This document shows, piece after piece, positions 5,855 to 12,965 of a stretch of 13,356 nt of DNA; within the stretch, counting starts at the first letter, position 1, and each line of letters begins with the position of its first letter. A model generated the notes under the pieces. It searched no databases and had not been told where the DNA came from. It was given only the letters and a program-made list of their open reading frames with translations. Position numbers and translations under genes: made by a program. Source of the DNA: Thermaceae bacterium (GTDB lineage: Bacteria; Deinococcota; Deinococci; Deinococcales; Marinithermaceae); contig JALSJG010000193.1 of NCBI GenBank assembly GCA_026989475.1, positions 1 to 13,356 of the forward strand, in the 5' to 3' direction.

Positions 5855-6211
5855 ATGCCCCGTGCCAAGACCGGTGTCGTCCGTCGCCGCCGCCACAAAA
5901 GGCTCCTCAAGCGGGCCAAGGGGTTCTGGGGTCTTCGCTCGATCTCCTACCGGCGGGCCAAGGAGACCCTTTTAAACGCCGCCGAGCACGCTTACGCCGA
6001 CCGCAAGAAGAAAAAGCGCGAGTACCGCAAGCTCTGGATCGCCCGCATCAACGCCGCCGCCCGGCAAAACGGGATGCGCTACTCCGAGTTCATGCACGGA
6101 CTGAAGCTCGCCGGCGTGAACCTGAACCGGAAGGTGCTCGCCGACATCGCGGTGCGCGACCCGGAGGGCTTTAAGAAACTGGTCGAGGTCGCCGCCAAGG
6201 CGCGCGGCTAA
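5855..6211 (+). CDS. rplT: 50S ribosomal protein bL20
   Basis: A 118-residue protein, the normal bL20 length. The extended basic N-terminus PRAKTGVVRRRRHKRLLKRA binds 23S rRNA early in large-subunit assembly. The globular part carries KGFWGLRSISYRRAKETLL, REYRKLWIARINAAAR, MRYSEFMHGLK and LNRKVLADIAVRDPEGF, all bL20 hallmarks. In other bacteria L20 is also the translational repressor of its own operon. The Shine-Dalgarno GGAGGTAA lies across the rpmI stop codon, so the two are translationally coupled. A strong terminator follows 16 bases after the stop. Confidence 0.97.
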   Translation: MPRAKTGVVRRRRHKRLLKRAKGFWGLRSISYRRAKETLLNAAEHAYADRKKKKREYRKLWIARINAAARQNGMRYSEFMHGLKLAGVNLNRKVLADIAVRDPEGFKKLVEVAAKARG

Positions 6212-6227
6212 AGATCGCAAAAACGCC

Positions 6228-6262
6228 CGCGCGGGGCACCCTCCCCGCGCGTATACTTTTTT
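6228..6262 (+). terminator. Rho-independent terminator of infC-rpmI-rplT
   Basis: CGCGCGGGG (6228-6236) pairs perfectly with CCCCGCGCG (6243-6251) across a six-base loop CACCCT. After the TATAC at 6252-6256 comes a run of seven T (6256 is C; T-run 6257-6262). The A-run at 6219-6223 upstream is also typical. This is the clearest terminator in the window. Confidence 0.85.
6252..6257 (+). promoter_or_regulatory. -10-like TATACT embedded in the rplT terminator tail, serving the gene at 6268
   Basis: TATACT matches the -10 consensus at five of six positions. It begins immediately after the terminator stem and uses the first T of the terminator's T-run. A start 7-8 bases later, at 6264-6265, would leave only three or four bases before the GTG at 6268. 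That would make an almost leaderless mRNA, consistent with the absence of a Shine-Dalgarno (CACCC precedes the GTG). The -35 region falls inside the stem and has no TTGACA-like sequence. Confidence 0.45.
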
Positions 6263-6267
6263 CACCC

Positions 6268-6732
6268 GTGGCAGAGCTTTACGTCTTTTTCACCGCGATG
6301 GCCCCGGTAGTCGAGCTGAGGGGCGCGCTGCCCCTCGGGGTGGCCCTCGGGCTTCCCGTTTGGGAGGCGTTTTTTTGGTCGGTGCTCGGGAACCTGCTGG
6401 TGGTTCCCGTGTTGCTCACCCTCCTGCCCTGGGCGGTCCGCGAGCTCGAGCACCTTCCCCCCTTCAAGCGGGCCTGGGACGCCCTCGAGGCCCGGGTTCG
6501 CCTAAAAGGCGAAGCGAAAGTCCAGCGCTACGGAGCGCTCGGGCTCTTTCTTTTCGTCGCCCTGCCCCTGCCCGGCACCGGCGCCTGGACCGGGAGCGTG
6601 CTCGCGGTGGTGCTCGGGGTCAAAAAGCGCTATGCCTTACCCGCGATCTCTGCCGGCGTCATTACCGCGGGTGCATTGGTGGCGCTCGCCAGCGCGGGGG
6701 TGCTCGAAGGCCTTCGCTTCCTGGTAAGGTAG
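6268..6732 (+). CDS. Small integral membrane protein, COG2426 (putative small multidrug export family)
   Basis: A 154-residue protein with the signature of the COG2426/PF06695 family: VELRGALPLGVALGLP near the N-terminus (residues 15-30) and ALPLPGTGAWTGSVLA (98-113). Hydrophobic segments at roughly 33-55, 89-115 and 123-145 are consistent with three or four membrane passes around a charged stretch (57-87). The family carries a 'multidrug export' label with little experimental support, so the function should be treated as unknown. The start is GTG 6268; no Shine-Dalgarno sequence is present and a -10-like element ends 10 bases upstream. The next gene begins 6 bases after the stop, so the two form one transcription unit, which may tie this protein to membrane-lipid work. 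Confidence 0.85.
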   Translation: MAELYVFFTAMAPVVELRGALPLGVALGLPVWEAFFWSVLGNLLVVPVLLTLLPWAVRELEHLPPFKRAWDALEARVRLKGEAKVQRYGALGLFLFVALPLPGTGAWTGSVLAVVLGVKKRYALPAISAGVITAGALVALASAGVLEGLRFLVR

Positions 6733-6738
6733 GCGCCG

Positions 6739-8418
6739 ATGGAAGCGCTGGGGGTGCTTCTCCTCTTCCTCGCCTACTTTCTCGGTGCCCTGCCGGTGGG
6801 CTACTGGCTGGCGAAAAGGCTCTCCGGCGTGGACCCGCTCCTCGCCTCCACCTACAATCTTGGCCTCGAAAGCGCGCTTAAAAAACTAGGGGCCAAGGCC
6901 CTCTTCGCCGCCTTTGCCGCCGACTTCCTGAAAGGCTACCTCGCGGTCTACCTGATCTCCGGCTTCGGTCCCCCCTGGACCTTCGCCGCCGCCACCCTCG
7001 CCTACCTCGGACACCTCTACCCCTTCGCCTTCCTCGCCCCCCGGATGCCGCTAAGGGCCCGGGGCGCCGGGGTGCTCTTCGGTGTGCTCGCGGGGCTCTC
7101 GGTGGGGGGGCTCGGCACGCTCTACGCCCTGGTCCCCCTCGCCGCCGCCCTCATCGTTTATGCCGCCACCGGCTACGCCACCCTGGCGGCCCTCACCCTC
7201 GCCCTTACCCTCGCCCTAGTCGCAAGCTTTCTCCCCCTCGACCCCTTCAGCAAGGCGCTTTCCTGGGTGCTCTTTTTGCTCGCGCTCTGGCGCTACAAGG
7301 AAAACCTGGGGCGGATCCTCGAGGGCACCGAGCCGAGGCTCGGCGAGCCCCTTCCCCTCCCCGACGAGAAGACCGTGGTATGTGCCTTCATGATCCACCC
7401 CCTCACCCTCGCCGACTTCTGGCAGTCCCCTCGCTTTCGCTGGCTCCGCCCCCTGGTCGAGCGGGGCCTCATCCCGCAAACCTGGATCGAGCGGCTCGCC
7501 GAGCGCTTCCGCCCCATGAAGGTGGGGGAGATCCGCGGCGTGAAGACCGCCGACGGCCGTGAGATCCGCTGCTACCTGATCTCCGCCCCCCTCCTCCCCC
7601 ACCAGATCGTGGAAAAGCCCGAGCTCGCGGTCCGGCGGGCGATCCAGGGGGCCCGGCTCGCAAAAGAGCTCGGGGCCACCGTGTTCGGCCTCGGGGCTTT
7701 TTGGAGCGTGGTGGGCGAGAAGGGGAAAAAGGTACAGGAGGCCGTTCCCGAGATCGAGGTCACAAACGGCGGCGCCCTCACCGCCGGCACGGTCCGGGCG
7801 GCGATCCCGAGGATCCTCGAGCGCTTCGAAAAAGAAGGCAAGAACCCAAAGGAAACCACCGCCGCGGTGGTGGGCGCCACCGGCGTGGTGGCCTTTGGCA
7901 TCGCCCGCCAGATCGCCCCGCTCTTCGGCCGGATCATCCTGATCGCCCGCGATCCGGAAAGGCTCGAGAAGATCGCGAGAAGCTTAAAAAAGAACCTGGC
8001 TCGAAAGGGCGCCGGGACCGAGGTCGTCGCCACCACCGACTACGCCTGGCTCCAACAGGCCGACCTGATCTTCACCGCCACCAGCGACCCCGAGCCGGTC
8101 ATCCGCCCCGAGCACGTCAAGGAAGGGGCCTGGATCTACGACGAGGGGGTACCCCCGGACGTGGATCCCGCGGTCAAAAAAATCCCTGGAGTGCGGGTGA
8201 TCCCAGGCGGAGTGGTGCGGCTTCCCGGTGAGGCGAGGAGCACCCTCGACCTCCACTTCGGCGGTCCCGATCTGGTGCCCGCCTGCCTCGCCGAGACCAT
8301 GATCCTCGCCGCCGAGGAGGCCTTTAAGCGAAAAAGCCTCGGCGGTGAGACGAAAAGCGAAAACATCCAGTACTTCGTCCAAGAGGCCGAGCGCCTGGGT
8401 TTTGAGATTCTCGACTAA
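6739..8418 (+). CDS. Fusion protein: PlsY-like membrane domain + acyl-ACP-reductase-like (COG5322/AAR) domain
   Basis: 559 residues. Residues 1 to about 190 form a PlsY-type membrane domain with several hydrophobic helices. LGALPVGYWLAKRL, YNLGLESALKKLG (39-51) and YLGHLYPF (89-96) align with the PlsY G-S-I-P, N-x-G-A-T-N and G-H-x-F-P regions. The usual SGN becomes TYN, and the GGKG loop reads RARGAG (106-111). PlsY normally transfers acyl from acyl-phosphate to glycerol-3-phosphate. Residues about 211-559 resemble cyanobacterial acyl-ACP reductase: CAFMIHPLTLADF, LGATVFGLGAFWSVVGE (311-327), the Rossmann loop VVGATGVVAFGIAR (377-390), LIARDPERLE (401-410), IPGGVVRLPGEA (488-499) and ACLAETMIL (515-523). 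Cys516 of that last motif aligns with the reported acyl-carrying cysteine of AAR. Inference: a membrane-tethered reductase of acyl thioesters or acyl-phosphate, yielding fatty aldehyde. No frameshift or stop interrupts the join. The ATG lies 6 bases after the COG2426 stop. Confidence 0.8.
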   Translation: MEALGVLLLFLAYFLGALPVGYWLAKRLSGVDPLLASTYNLGLESALKKLGAKALFAAFAADFLKGYLAVYLISGFGPPWTFAAATLAYLGHLYPFAFLAPRMPLRARGAGVLFGVLAGLSVGGLGTLYALVPLAAALIVYAATGYATLAALTLALTLALVASFLPLDPFSKALSWVLFLLALWRYKENLGRILEGTEPRLGEPLPLPDEKTVVCAFMIHPLTLADFWQSPRFRWLRPLVERGLIPQTWIERLAERFRPMKVGEIRGVKTADGREIRCYLISAPLLPHQIVEKPELAVRRAIQGARLAKELGATVFGLGAFWSVVGEKGKKVQEAVPEIEVTNGGALTAGTVRAAIPRILERFEKEGKNPKETTAAVVGATGVVAFGIARQIAPLFGRIILIARDPERLEKIARSLKKNLARKGAGTEVVATTDYAWLQQADLIFTATSDPEPVIRPEHVKEGAWIYDEGVPPDVDPAVKKIPGVRVIPGGVVRLPGEARSTLDLHFGGPDLVPACLAETMILAAEEAFKRKSLGGETKSENIQYFVQEAERLGFEILD

Positions 8419-8425
8419 ACGGAAC

Positions 8426-8455
8426 TGGCGTGCGCCCAAAGGCATCGCCTAGAAT
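8426..8455 (+). promoter_or_regulatory. Candidate promoter for the ABC importer operon
   Basis: TAGAAT (8450-8455) is a five-of-six -10 element, 24 bases before the ATG. The best -35 is TGGCGT (8426-8431) with an 18-base spacer, a poor match. No terminator with a T-run was found between 8418 and here, so read-through from the PlsY-AAR gene is possible. The AGGAGAGGAGG at 8465-8475 is the ribosome binding site of the next gene. Confidence 0.4.
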
Positions 8456-8479
8456 ACGAGGGCAAGGAGAGGAGGCGGC

Positions 8480-10057
8480 ATGCGGCGCTTGCTAGTGGCT
8501 CTTTTAGCCCTTTTAACCCTCGGCTACGCGGAAAAGACCTTCGTGGTCGCATACCAGGGCGGAGCGGTGACCCTCGATCCCCACATGCGGAACGAGACCA
8601 CCACCCTGGCCTGGCAGCAACACATCTTTGAAACCCCCTTCTTCTATGACCCCGAAGGCAGGGTGGTTCCGGTCCTTGCGGAGAAAATCGAGCAGATCGA
8701 CGAGAACACCTGGAAGCTCTACCTGAAAAAGGGCGTCAAGTTCCACGACGGCACCGAGATGACCGCCGAGGACGTGGCCTTCTCGATCCTGCGGGCGGCC
8801 ACCCACGAGAAGTCCCAGATGAAGGGGTACGTGGGCAAGGTCTCGGAGGCAAAACCCCTTGACCGCTACACCGTCCTGATCAAGACCAAGGTCCCGGACC
8901 CGCTACTGCCTGCGCACCTCGACCACGCCGCGGTGGTCCCCAAGGCCTACTTCGAGAAGGTGGGCGAGGAGGGCTTCAACAAGCACCCCATCGGAACCGG
9001 TCCCTATAAGTTCGTCTCCTGGCTGAACGGCGACCACCTGAACCTCGAGGCCTTCGAGGGCTACTGGGGCAAGAAGCCCGACTTCAAGAGGGTCAAGCTG
9101 GTCAACATTCCGAACGGCGCCACCCGCGTCGCCGCCCTGCTCTCGGGCGAGGTGGACATCGCCGAGAAGGTCCTGCCCCAGGACTTCGCCCGGGTCGAGC
9201 GGTCCGGCGTCGCCACCGTCAAGCAAACCCCGGGCGTGCGGGTGATCTACATCGCCCTCGACTACTGGCGGGAGTACGGCTCGGAGGGGCTGCCGGAAGG
9301 CGCGAAGAACCCCTTCCTCGACCCCCGGGCCCGCAAGGCGATCTACATGGCGATCGACGCCGAGGCGATCGTGAAGAAGATCATGGGCGGAGCGGCCACC
9401 GTGGCCGAGCAGTTCCTCGCCCCCATCCACGAGGGTTACAACCCCGAGATCAAGCGCTTTTCCTACGACCCGAAGGCGGCGAAAAAGATCCTCGAGGACC
9501 TTGGCTACGGCGACACGAACGGCGACGGCTGGCTCGAGCTCCCCACCAAAGAAGGCGGCCGCGTCCCCTTCAAACTCCGCATCGACGCCCCCAACGACCG
9601 CTACTTAAACGACGCCCAGATCGCCCAGGCGCTCGCCAACATGCTCCGCAAGATCGGCATCCAGGCCGAGGTCAACGCGGTGCCCAAGAAGGTCTTCTTC
9701 CCCAACATGACCAAGGGCCACTTCACCATGTACATGGCCGGCTGGGGCTCGATGGACTCGATCAACACCGCTCTCTCGCTCTTCCACTCCAAGGACGAGT
9801 CGGGCCTCTACGGCCGCTTTAACCGCATGCGCTACCAAAACCCCGAGGTCGACCGATTGATCGAGGAGGCGGCCAGGACCTTCGATAAGAAAAAACGCGA
9901 GGACCTCCTGAAAAAGGCGATGTACATCGCCATGGTGGAGGACGTCGCCTACATCCCGCTGCACTACGAGAACGTGATCGCCGGCGTGCGCAAGGGCGTC
10001 CGCTTCACCCCGCGCCCCGACGAGTACCTGCACGCCTTCGCGGCAGAAAAAGAGTAA
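8480..10057 (+). CDS. ABC transporter substrate-binding protein, family 5 (peptide/nickel type)
   Basis: A 525-residue periplasmic binding protein of the DppA/OppA family. A signal peptide (MRRLLVALLALLTLGYA) probably ends after Ala17; there is no lipobox cysteine, so it should be soluble in the periplasm. Family motifs include VTLDPHM, LYLKKGVKFHDGTEMTAEDV (the SBP_bac_5 signature), HPIGTGPYKF, VKLVNIPNGATRVAALLSGE and LDPRARKAIYMAID. The C-terminal lobe has the typical KKREDLLKKAMYIAMVEDVAYIPLHY. Ligand cannot be read from the sequence: di- or oligopeptides are most likely, while sugars or nickel are also known for this family. The AGGAGAGGAGG leader ending 4 bases before the ATG implies strong translation. 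A hairpin terminator after the stop would give more binding protein than permease. Confidence 0.92.
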   Translation: MRRLLVALLALLTLGYAEKTFVVAYQGGAVTLDPHMRNETTTLAWQQHIFETPFFYDPEGRVVPVLAEKIEQIDENTWKLYLKKGVKFHDGTEMTAEDVAFSILRAATHEKSQMKGYVGKVSEAKPLDRYTVLIKTKVPDPLLPAHLDHAAVVPKAYFEKVGEEGFNKHPIGTGPYKFVSWLNGDHLNLEAFEGYWGKKPDFKRVKLVNIPNGATRVAALLSGEVDIAEKVLPQDFARVERSGVATVKQTPGVRVIYIALDYWREYGSEGLPEGAKNPFLDPRARKAIYMAIDAEAIVKKIMGGAATVAEQFLAPIHEGYNPEIKRFSYDPKAAKKILEDLGYGDTNGDGWLELPTKEGGRVPFKLRIDAPNDRYLNDAQIAQALANMLRKIGIQAEVNAVPKKVFFPNMTKGHFTMYMAGWGSMDSINTALSLFHSKDESGLYGRFNRMRYQNPEVDRLIEEAARTFDKKKREDLLKKAMYIAMVEDVAYIPLHYENVIAGVRKGVRFTPRPDEYLHAFAAEKE

Positions 10058-10067
10058 CGCCATCCCA

Positions 10068-10097
10068 GGGCCCGGGCATGAGCCCGGGCCCCTTTTT
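10068..10097 (+). terminator. Partial terminator between binding-protein and permease genes
   Basis: GGGCCCGGGC (10068-10077) pairs perfectly with GCCCGGGCCC (10082-10091) around an ATGA loop and is followed by C and five T. The next permease ATG is only 9 bases after the T-run. Since the permeases have no other visible promoter, this is best read as a leaky terminator or stabilising 3' hairpin that sets a high binding-protein to permease ratio. Confidence 0.75.
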
Positions 10098-10105
10098 CCC
10101 GAGCC

Positions 10106-11020
10106 ATGCGCTACTTTTTCGTTCGCTTTCTGCAGATGCTCTTTGCTGTATGGGCGGTCGCCACCTTGGTCTTTCTCTTCCTCCAGCTCACCGGCGACCC
10201 CATGGAGCTCCTCGCCCCCGAGGACATGACCGAGGCCCAGGTCGAGGAGCTAAGGAAGGCTTACGGCCTGGATAAGCCGATCCACGTCCAGTACCTGGTC
10301 TACATGAAGAACCTGCTCCGGGGGGACCTCGGGGTCTCCTGGACCTCGGGGGAGCCGGCCCTCGCCCTTTTGGCCCAGCGCTTTCCCGCCACCTTAAAGC
10401 TCGTGCTGGTGGCGCTCGGGATCGCCATTCTCTTCGGTCTGCCCGGCGGGGTCTGGGCGGCGGTGCGGGCGGATAGCTTGGTGGACCGGGCGCTTCGCTT
10501 CCTCTCCGTGGTGGGAATTTCCGCCCCCACCTTCTGGATCGGCATCATGCTGATCCTGATCTTCTCGGTGACGCTGGGCTGGCTGCCCTCGGCGGGGGCC
10601 CAGTCCTGGAAGCACTACATTCTGCCGGGCGTGACGCTTTCCTTCTACCGCATCGCCCTCTTCCTCCGTATGATCCGCTCCACCATGCTCGACGTGCTCT
10701 CCCAGGACTACGTGCGCACCGCCCGGGCCAAGGGGCTTCCCGAACGCGTCGTGGTCTACAAGCACGCCCTCAGGAACGCGCTCATCCCCTTCGTTACCCT
10801 GGTGGGCCTCCAGTTCGGCCACCTGATGGCGGGCGCGGTGGTCACCGAGTGGATCTTCGCCTGGCCGGGGATGAACCGGCTCGCGCTGAACGCGCTCTTC
10901 ACCGAGGACCGGCCGGTGATCCTCGCATTCGTGGTGCTCACGGCGGCGATCTTCGCCGCGGTGAACTTCGTGGTGGACGTGCTCTATGGCCTGATCGACC
11001 CGAGGGTGCGCTATGCGTAG
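10106..11020 (+). CDS. ABC transporter permease, DppB/OppB type
   Basis: A 304-residue inner-membrane permease with a first helix at residues 10-28 and the periplasmic-loop features of the DppB family: EEYGL-like LRKAYGLDKPIHVQY (49-63) and LLRGDLGVSWTSGEP (70-84). The cytoplasmic coupling (EAA) loop is DYVRTARAKGLPERVVVYKHALRNALIP (about 201-228), and the family-typical FAWPGMNRLALNAL (251-264) and DVLYGLIDPRVRY (291-303) follow. It pairs with the next gene product to form the membrane channel. The ATG follows only a weak GAG, so translation may be modest. It overlaps the next gene by 8 bases (ATGCGTAG). Confidence 0.93.
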   Translation: MRYFFVRFLQMLFAVWAVATLVFLFLQLTGDPMELLAPEDMTEAQVEELRKAYGLDKPIHVQYLVYMKNLLRGDLGVSWTSGEPALALLAQRFPATLKLVLVALGIAILFGLPGGVWAAVRADSLVDRALRFLSVVGISAPTFWIGIMLILIFSVTLGWLPSAGAQSWKHYILPGVTLSFYRIALFLRMIRSTMLDVLSQDYVRTARAKGLPERVVVYKHALRNALIPFVTLVGLQFGHLMAGAVVTEWIFAWPGMNRLALNALFTEDRPVILAFVVLTAAIFAAVNFVVDVLYGLIDPRVRYA

Positions 11021-11843
11021 GTTTCCCTGGTTGACCGCGCTCGTCCTTTTCGCCCTGGTGCTCTCGGCGATCTTCGCCCCCTGGATCGCCCCCCATCCGC
11101 CCTTAGAGGGCGACCTTCTTCGCCAGCACCTGCCGCCCGCCTGGCTCCCCGGGGGCGACCCCCGCTTCCCCTTGGGCACCGACGAGCAGGGACGCGACAT
11201 CCTCTCGAACATCCTCTACGGCCTCCGGGTAAGCCTCTCGGTGGGGTTTTTCGCGGTGTTAATCAGCGTCTTCATCGGGGTTCCGCTCGGGCTTCTCGCC
11301 GGCTACAGCCGTCGGTTCGGGGAGATCGTGATGCGGGCGGTGGACGTTCAGCTTTCGATTCCCACCTTCCTGATCGCGCTGGTGGTGCTCGCGCTCTGGG
11401 GCTCAGGGCTTTTGAAGCTGATCCTGGTGATCGGGATCGTGGGCTGGGCGGAGTACGCCCGGCTGGTGCGGGGGGCGGTGCTCGCCGAGCGGGAGCGGGA
11501 GTACGTGCTCGCCGCCGAAGCCCTCGGGGTGCCGACCTCCCGGATTCTCTTCCGGCACATCCTGCCCAACGTGCTCTCGGTCGTCCTGGTACAGGTCTCG
11601 GTGGACGTGCCCCGGGTGATCCTGCTCGAGGCCACCCTTTCCTTCCTGGGGGTAGGCGTCTCGATCGAGACCCCCTCGATCGGGCTCATGGTGAAGCGGG
11701 GAATGGACTACCTCTTCTCGGGGGTCTGGTGGACAACGGTGCTTCCCGGGCTCGCGCTGATGCTGCTCGTACTCACCACCAACCTGCTCGGCGACTGGAC
11801 CCGGGACGCCTTTGACCCCCGCCGAAGGTTGGTGCGCTCTTGA
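11013..11843 (+). CDS. ABC transporter permease, DppC/OppC type
   Basis: A 276-residue permease. The N-terminal helix (residues 7-25) precedes FAPWIAPHPP and the DppC hallmark FPLGTDEQGRDILSNILYG (52-70). Further helices lie near 76-98, 117-145 and 245-260. The EAA coupling loop is EYVLAAEALGVPTSRILFRHILPN (163-186), and LEATLSFLGVGV (205-216) with PSIGLMVKRG is also typical. Translation is coupled to dppB by the 8-base overlap. The ATP-binding subunits that should drive this pair are not within the window, so they must be encoded elsewhere or shared with another importer. The stop codon overlaps the TTG start of the peptidase gene. Confidence 0.93.
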   Translation: MRRFPWLTALVLFALVLSAIFAPWIAPHPPLEGDLLRQHLPPAWLPGGDPRFPLGTDEQGRDILSNILYGLRVSLSVGFFAVLISVFIGVPLGLLAGYSRRFGEIVMRAVDVQLSIPTFLIALVVLALWGSGLLKLILVIGIVGWAEYARLVRGAVLAEREREYVLAAEALGVPTSRILFRHILPNVLSVVLVQVSVDVPRVILLEATLSFLGVGVSIETPSIGLMVKRGMDYLFSGVWWTTVLPGLALMLLVLTTNLLGDWTRDAFDPRRRLVRS

Positions 11844-12961
11844 AGGAGCTGATCGCCTTCGCAAGGGAGTTAATCCGGATTCCAAGCCCCTCCGGGGCGG
11901 AGGGTGCGCTTGCCCGCCGCGTGGTCGCCGAGTTCGAACGGCTCGGCTACGACGAGGCCTGGATCGACGAAGCGGGAAACGCCCTAGGCCGCATCCGGGG
12001 GGAGGAGCCGGGCCCGGGCTGGCTCTTTTTGACCCACCTCGACCACGTGGATCCGGGCGATGAAACCGCCTGGCCCCACCCACCCTTTTCCGGCCACCTC
12101 GACGAGGCAGGGCGGATCTGGGGACGGGGGGCGGTGGACATCAAAGGGCCGCTCGCCGCCACCGTGTACCTGAAGGCCTTTTTGCCCAAGCGACCCCGGC
12201 GCGACGTCTTCGTGGCCAGCGTGGTCGAGGAGGAGCTCGGGGGCCGCGGCGCGGAACACCTGGTGAAAACCATGGGGGAGCGCTTTGGGGCGACGATCGT
12301 CGCGGAACCTTCAAATCTAGAAACAATGCACGGCCACCGCGGGGTCGCCCGGGTGCGGGTTCGGTTTTTCGGCCAAGCCCATCACGCCGCGCTCGCCGCC
12401 CCCGAGGAAAATCCCCACTGGGCGCTCGCCCGTTTTTACGAACGGCTCAGGGTAGCTCGAAAACCCACCCACCCGCTGCTTGGGGTCAGCCAGATCACGC
12501 CCACCGTGCTCTTCGCGGACACCCGAAGCCAAAACCGTACCCCAGGACGCATTGAGCTCATCCTCGACTGGCGCACGGTGGGGGAGTCACCTGAAGCGAT
12601 GCGGGCCCTCCTCGCCGAACTCCTCCGGGGTCTTCCCGCAAAGGCCGTGGTGCCTGAACTGTGGGAACACGGAGAGCTTGAAAATACCCCAGGCTTCGTA
12701 ACCCCTCCCGAACACCCCTTAATCAAGGCCCTTTTAACCGCCCGAAAACGGGTTCTGGGCAAGCCGGGCAGAACGTCGCTCTGGTTCTTCGCCACCGATG
12801 GGCGCTACACCGCGGCAGCGGGTATCCCCACCGCCGGCCTCGGGCCCGGCGACCCCAAGCTCGCCCATACCGAGGGGGAGTGGGTGCGGGCCGGGGACCT
12901 GGAGAAGGGGGCCCGGGTCTACGCAGCCTTGGCGGAAGGGCCGGTACCGCCGACCGACTGA
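11840..12961 (+). CDS. M20 family metallopeptidase / amidohydrolase (ArgE/DapE/CPG2-like)
   Basis: A 373-residue zinc hydrolase lacking a signal peptide, so cytoplasmic. Metal-site residues can be seen: His66 and Asp68 in LTHLDHVDPG, bridging Asp100 in RGAVDIKGP, the Glu pair within 130-132 of VVEEELGGRG, Glu156 in VAEPSN, and a C-terminal His343 in LAHTEGEWV. A dimerisation insert lies at about 166-285, containing HRGVARVRVRFFGQAHHA. It shares the M20 fold with LysK but lacks LysK's KLKTGTSDMN and SALDHTP segments, so it is not a second LysK. The start is TTG 11840, overlapping the permease stop (TTGA). Its place at the end of an importer operon suggests that it hydrolyses the imported compound, for example a dipeptide or N-acyl amino acid. 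The precise substrate is unknown. Confidence 0.88.
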   Translation: MKELIAFARELIRIPSPSGAEGALARRVVAEFERLGYDEAWIDEAGNALGRIRGEEPGPGWLFLTHLDHVDPGDETAWPHPPFSGHLDEAGRIWGRGAVDIKGPLAATVYLKAFLPKRPRRDVFVASVVEEELGGRGAEHLVKTMGERFGATIVAEPSNLETMHGHRGVARVRVRFFGQAHHAALAAPEENPHWALARFYERLRVARKPTHPLLGVSQITPTVLFADTRSQNRTPGRIELILDWRTVGESPEAMRALLAELLRGLPAKAVVPELWEHGELENTPGFVTPPEHPLIKALLTARKRVLGKPGRTSLWFFATDGRYTAAAGIPTAGLGPGDPKLAHTEGEWVRAGDLEKGARVYAALAEGPVPPTD

Positions 12962-12965
12962 AGCC

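Noticed and set aside
5006..5896. Minus-strand open frame of 296 codons opposite infC and rpmI
   Set aside because: It is antisense to conserved translation genes, and its leucine/valine/aspartate-rich product has no recognisable domain.
8419..8449. GGCG/CGCC pairing downstream of the PlsY-AAR stop as a terminator
   Set aside because: The stem is only four bases with no T-run, so it is not a credible terminator.
10394..11212. Minus-strand open frame opposite the two permease genes
   Set aside because: Its low-complexity, His/Arg/Gly/Glu-rich product is typical of the complement of membrane-protein codons.
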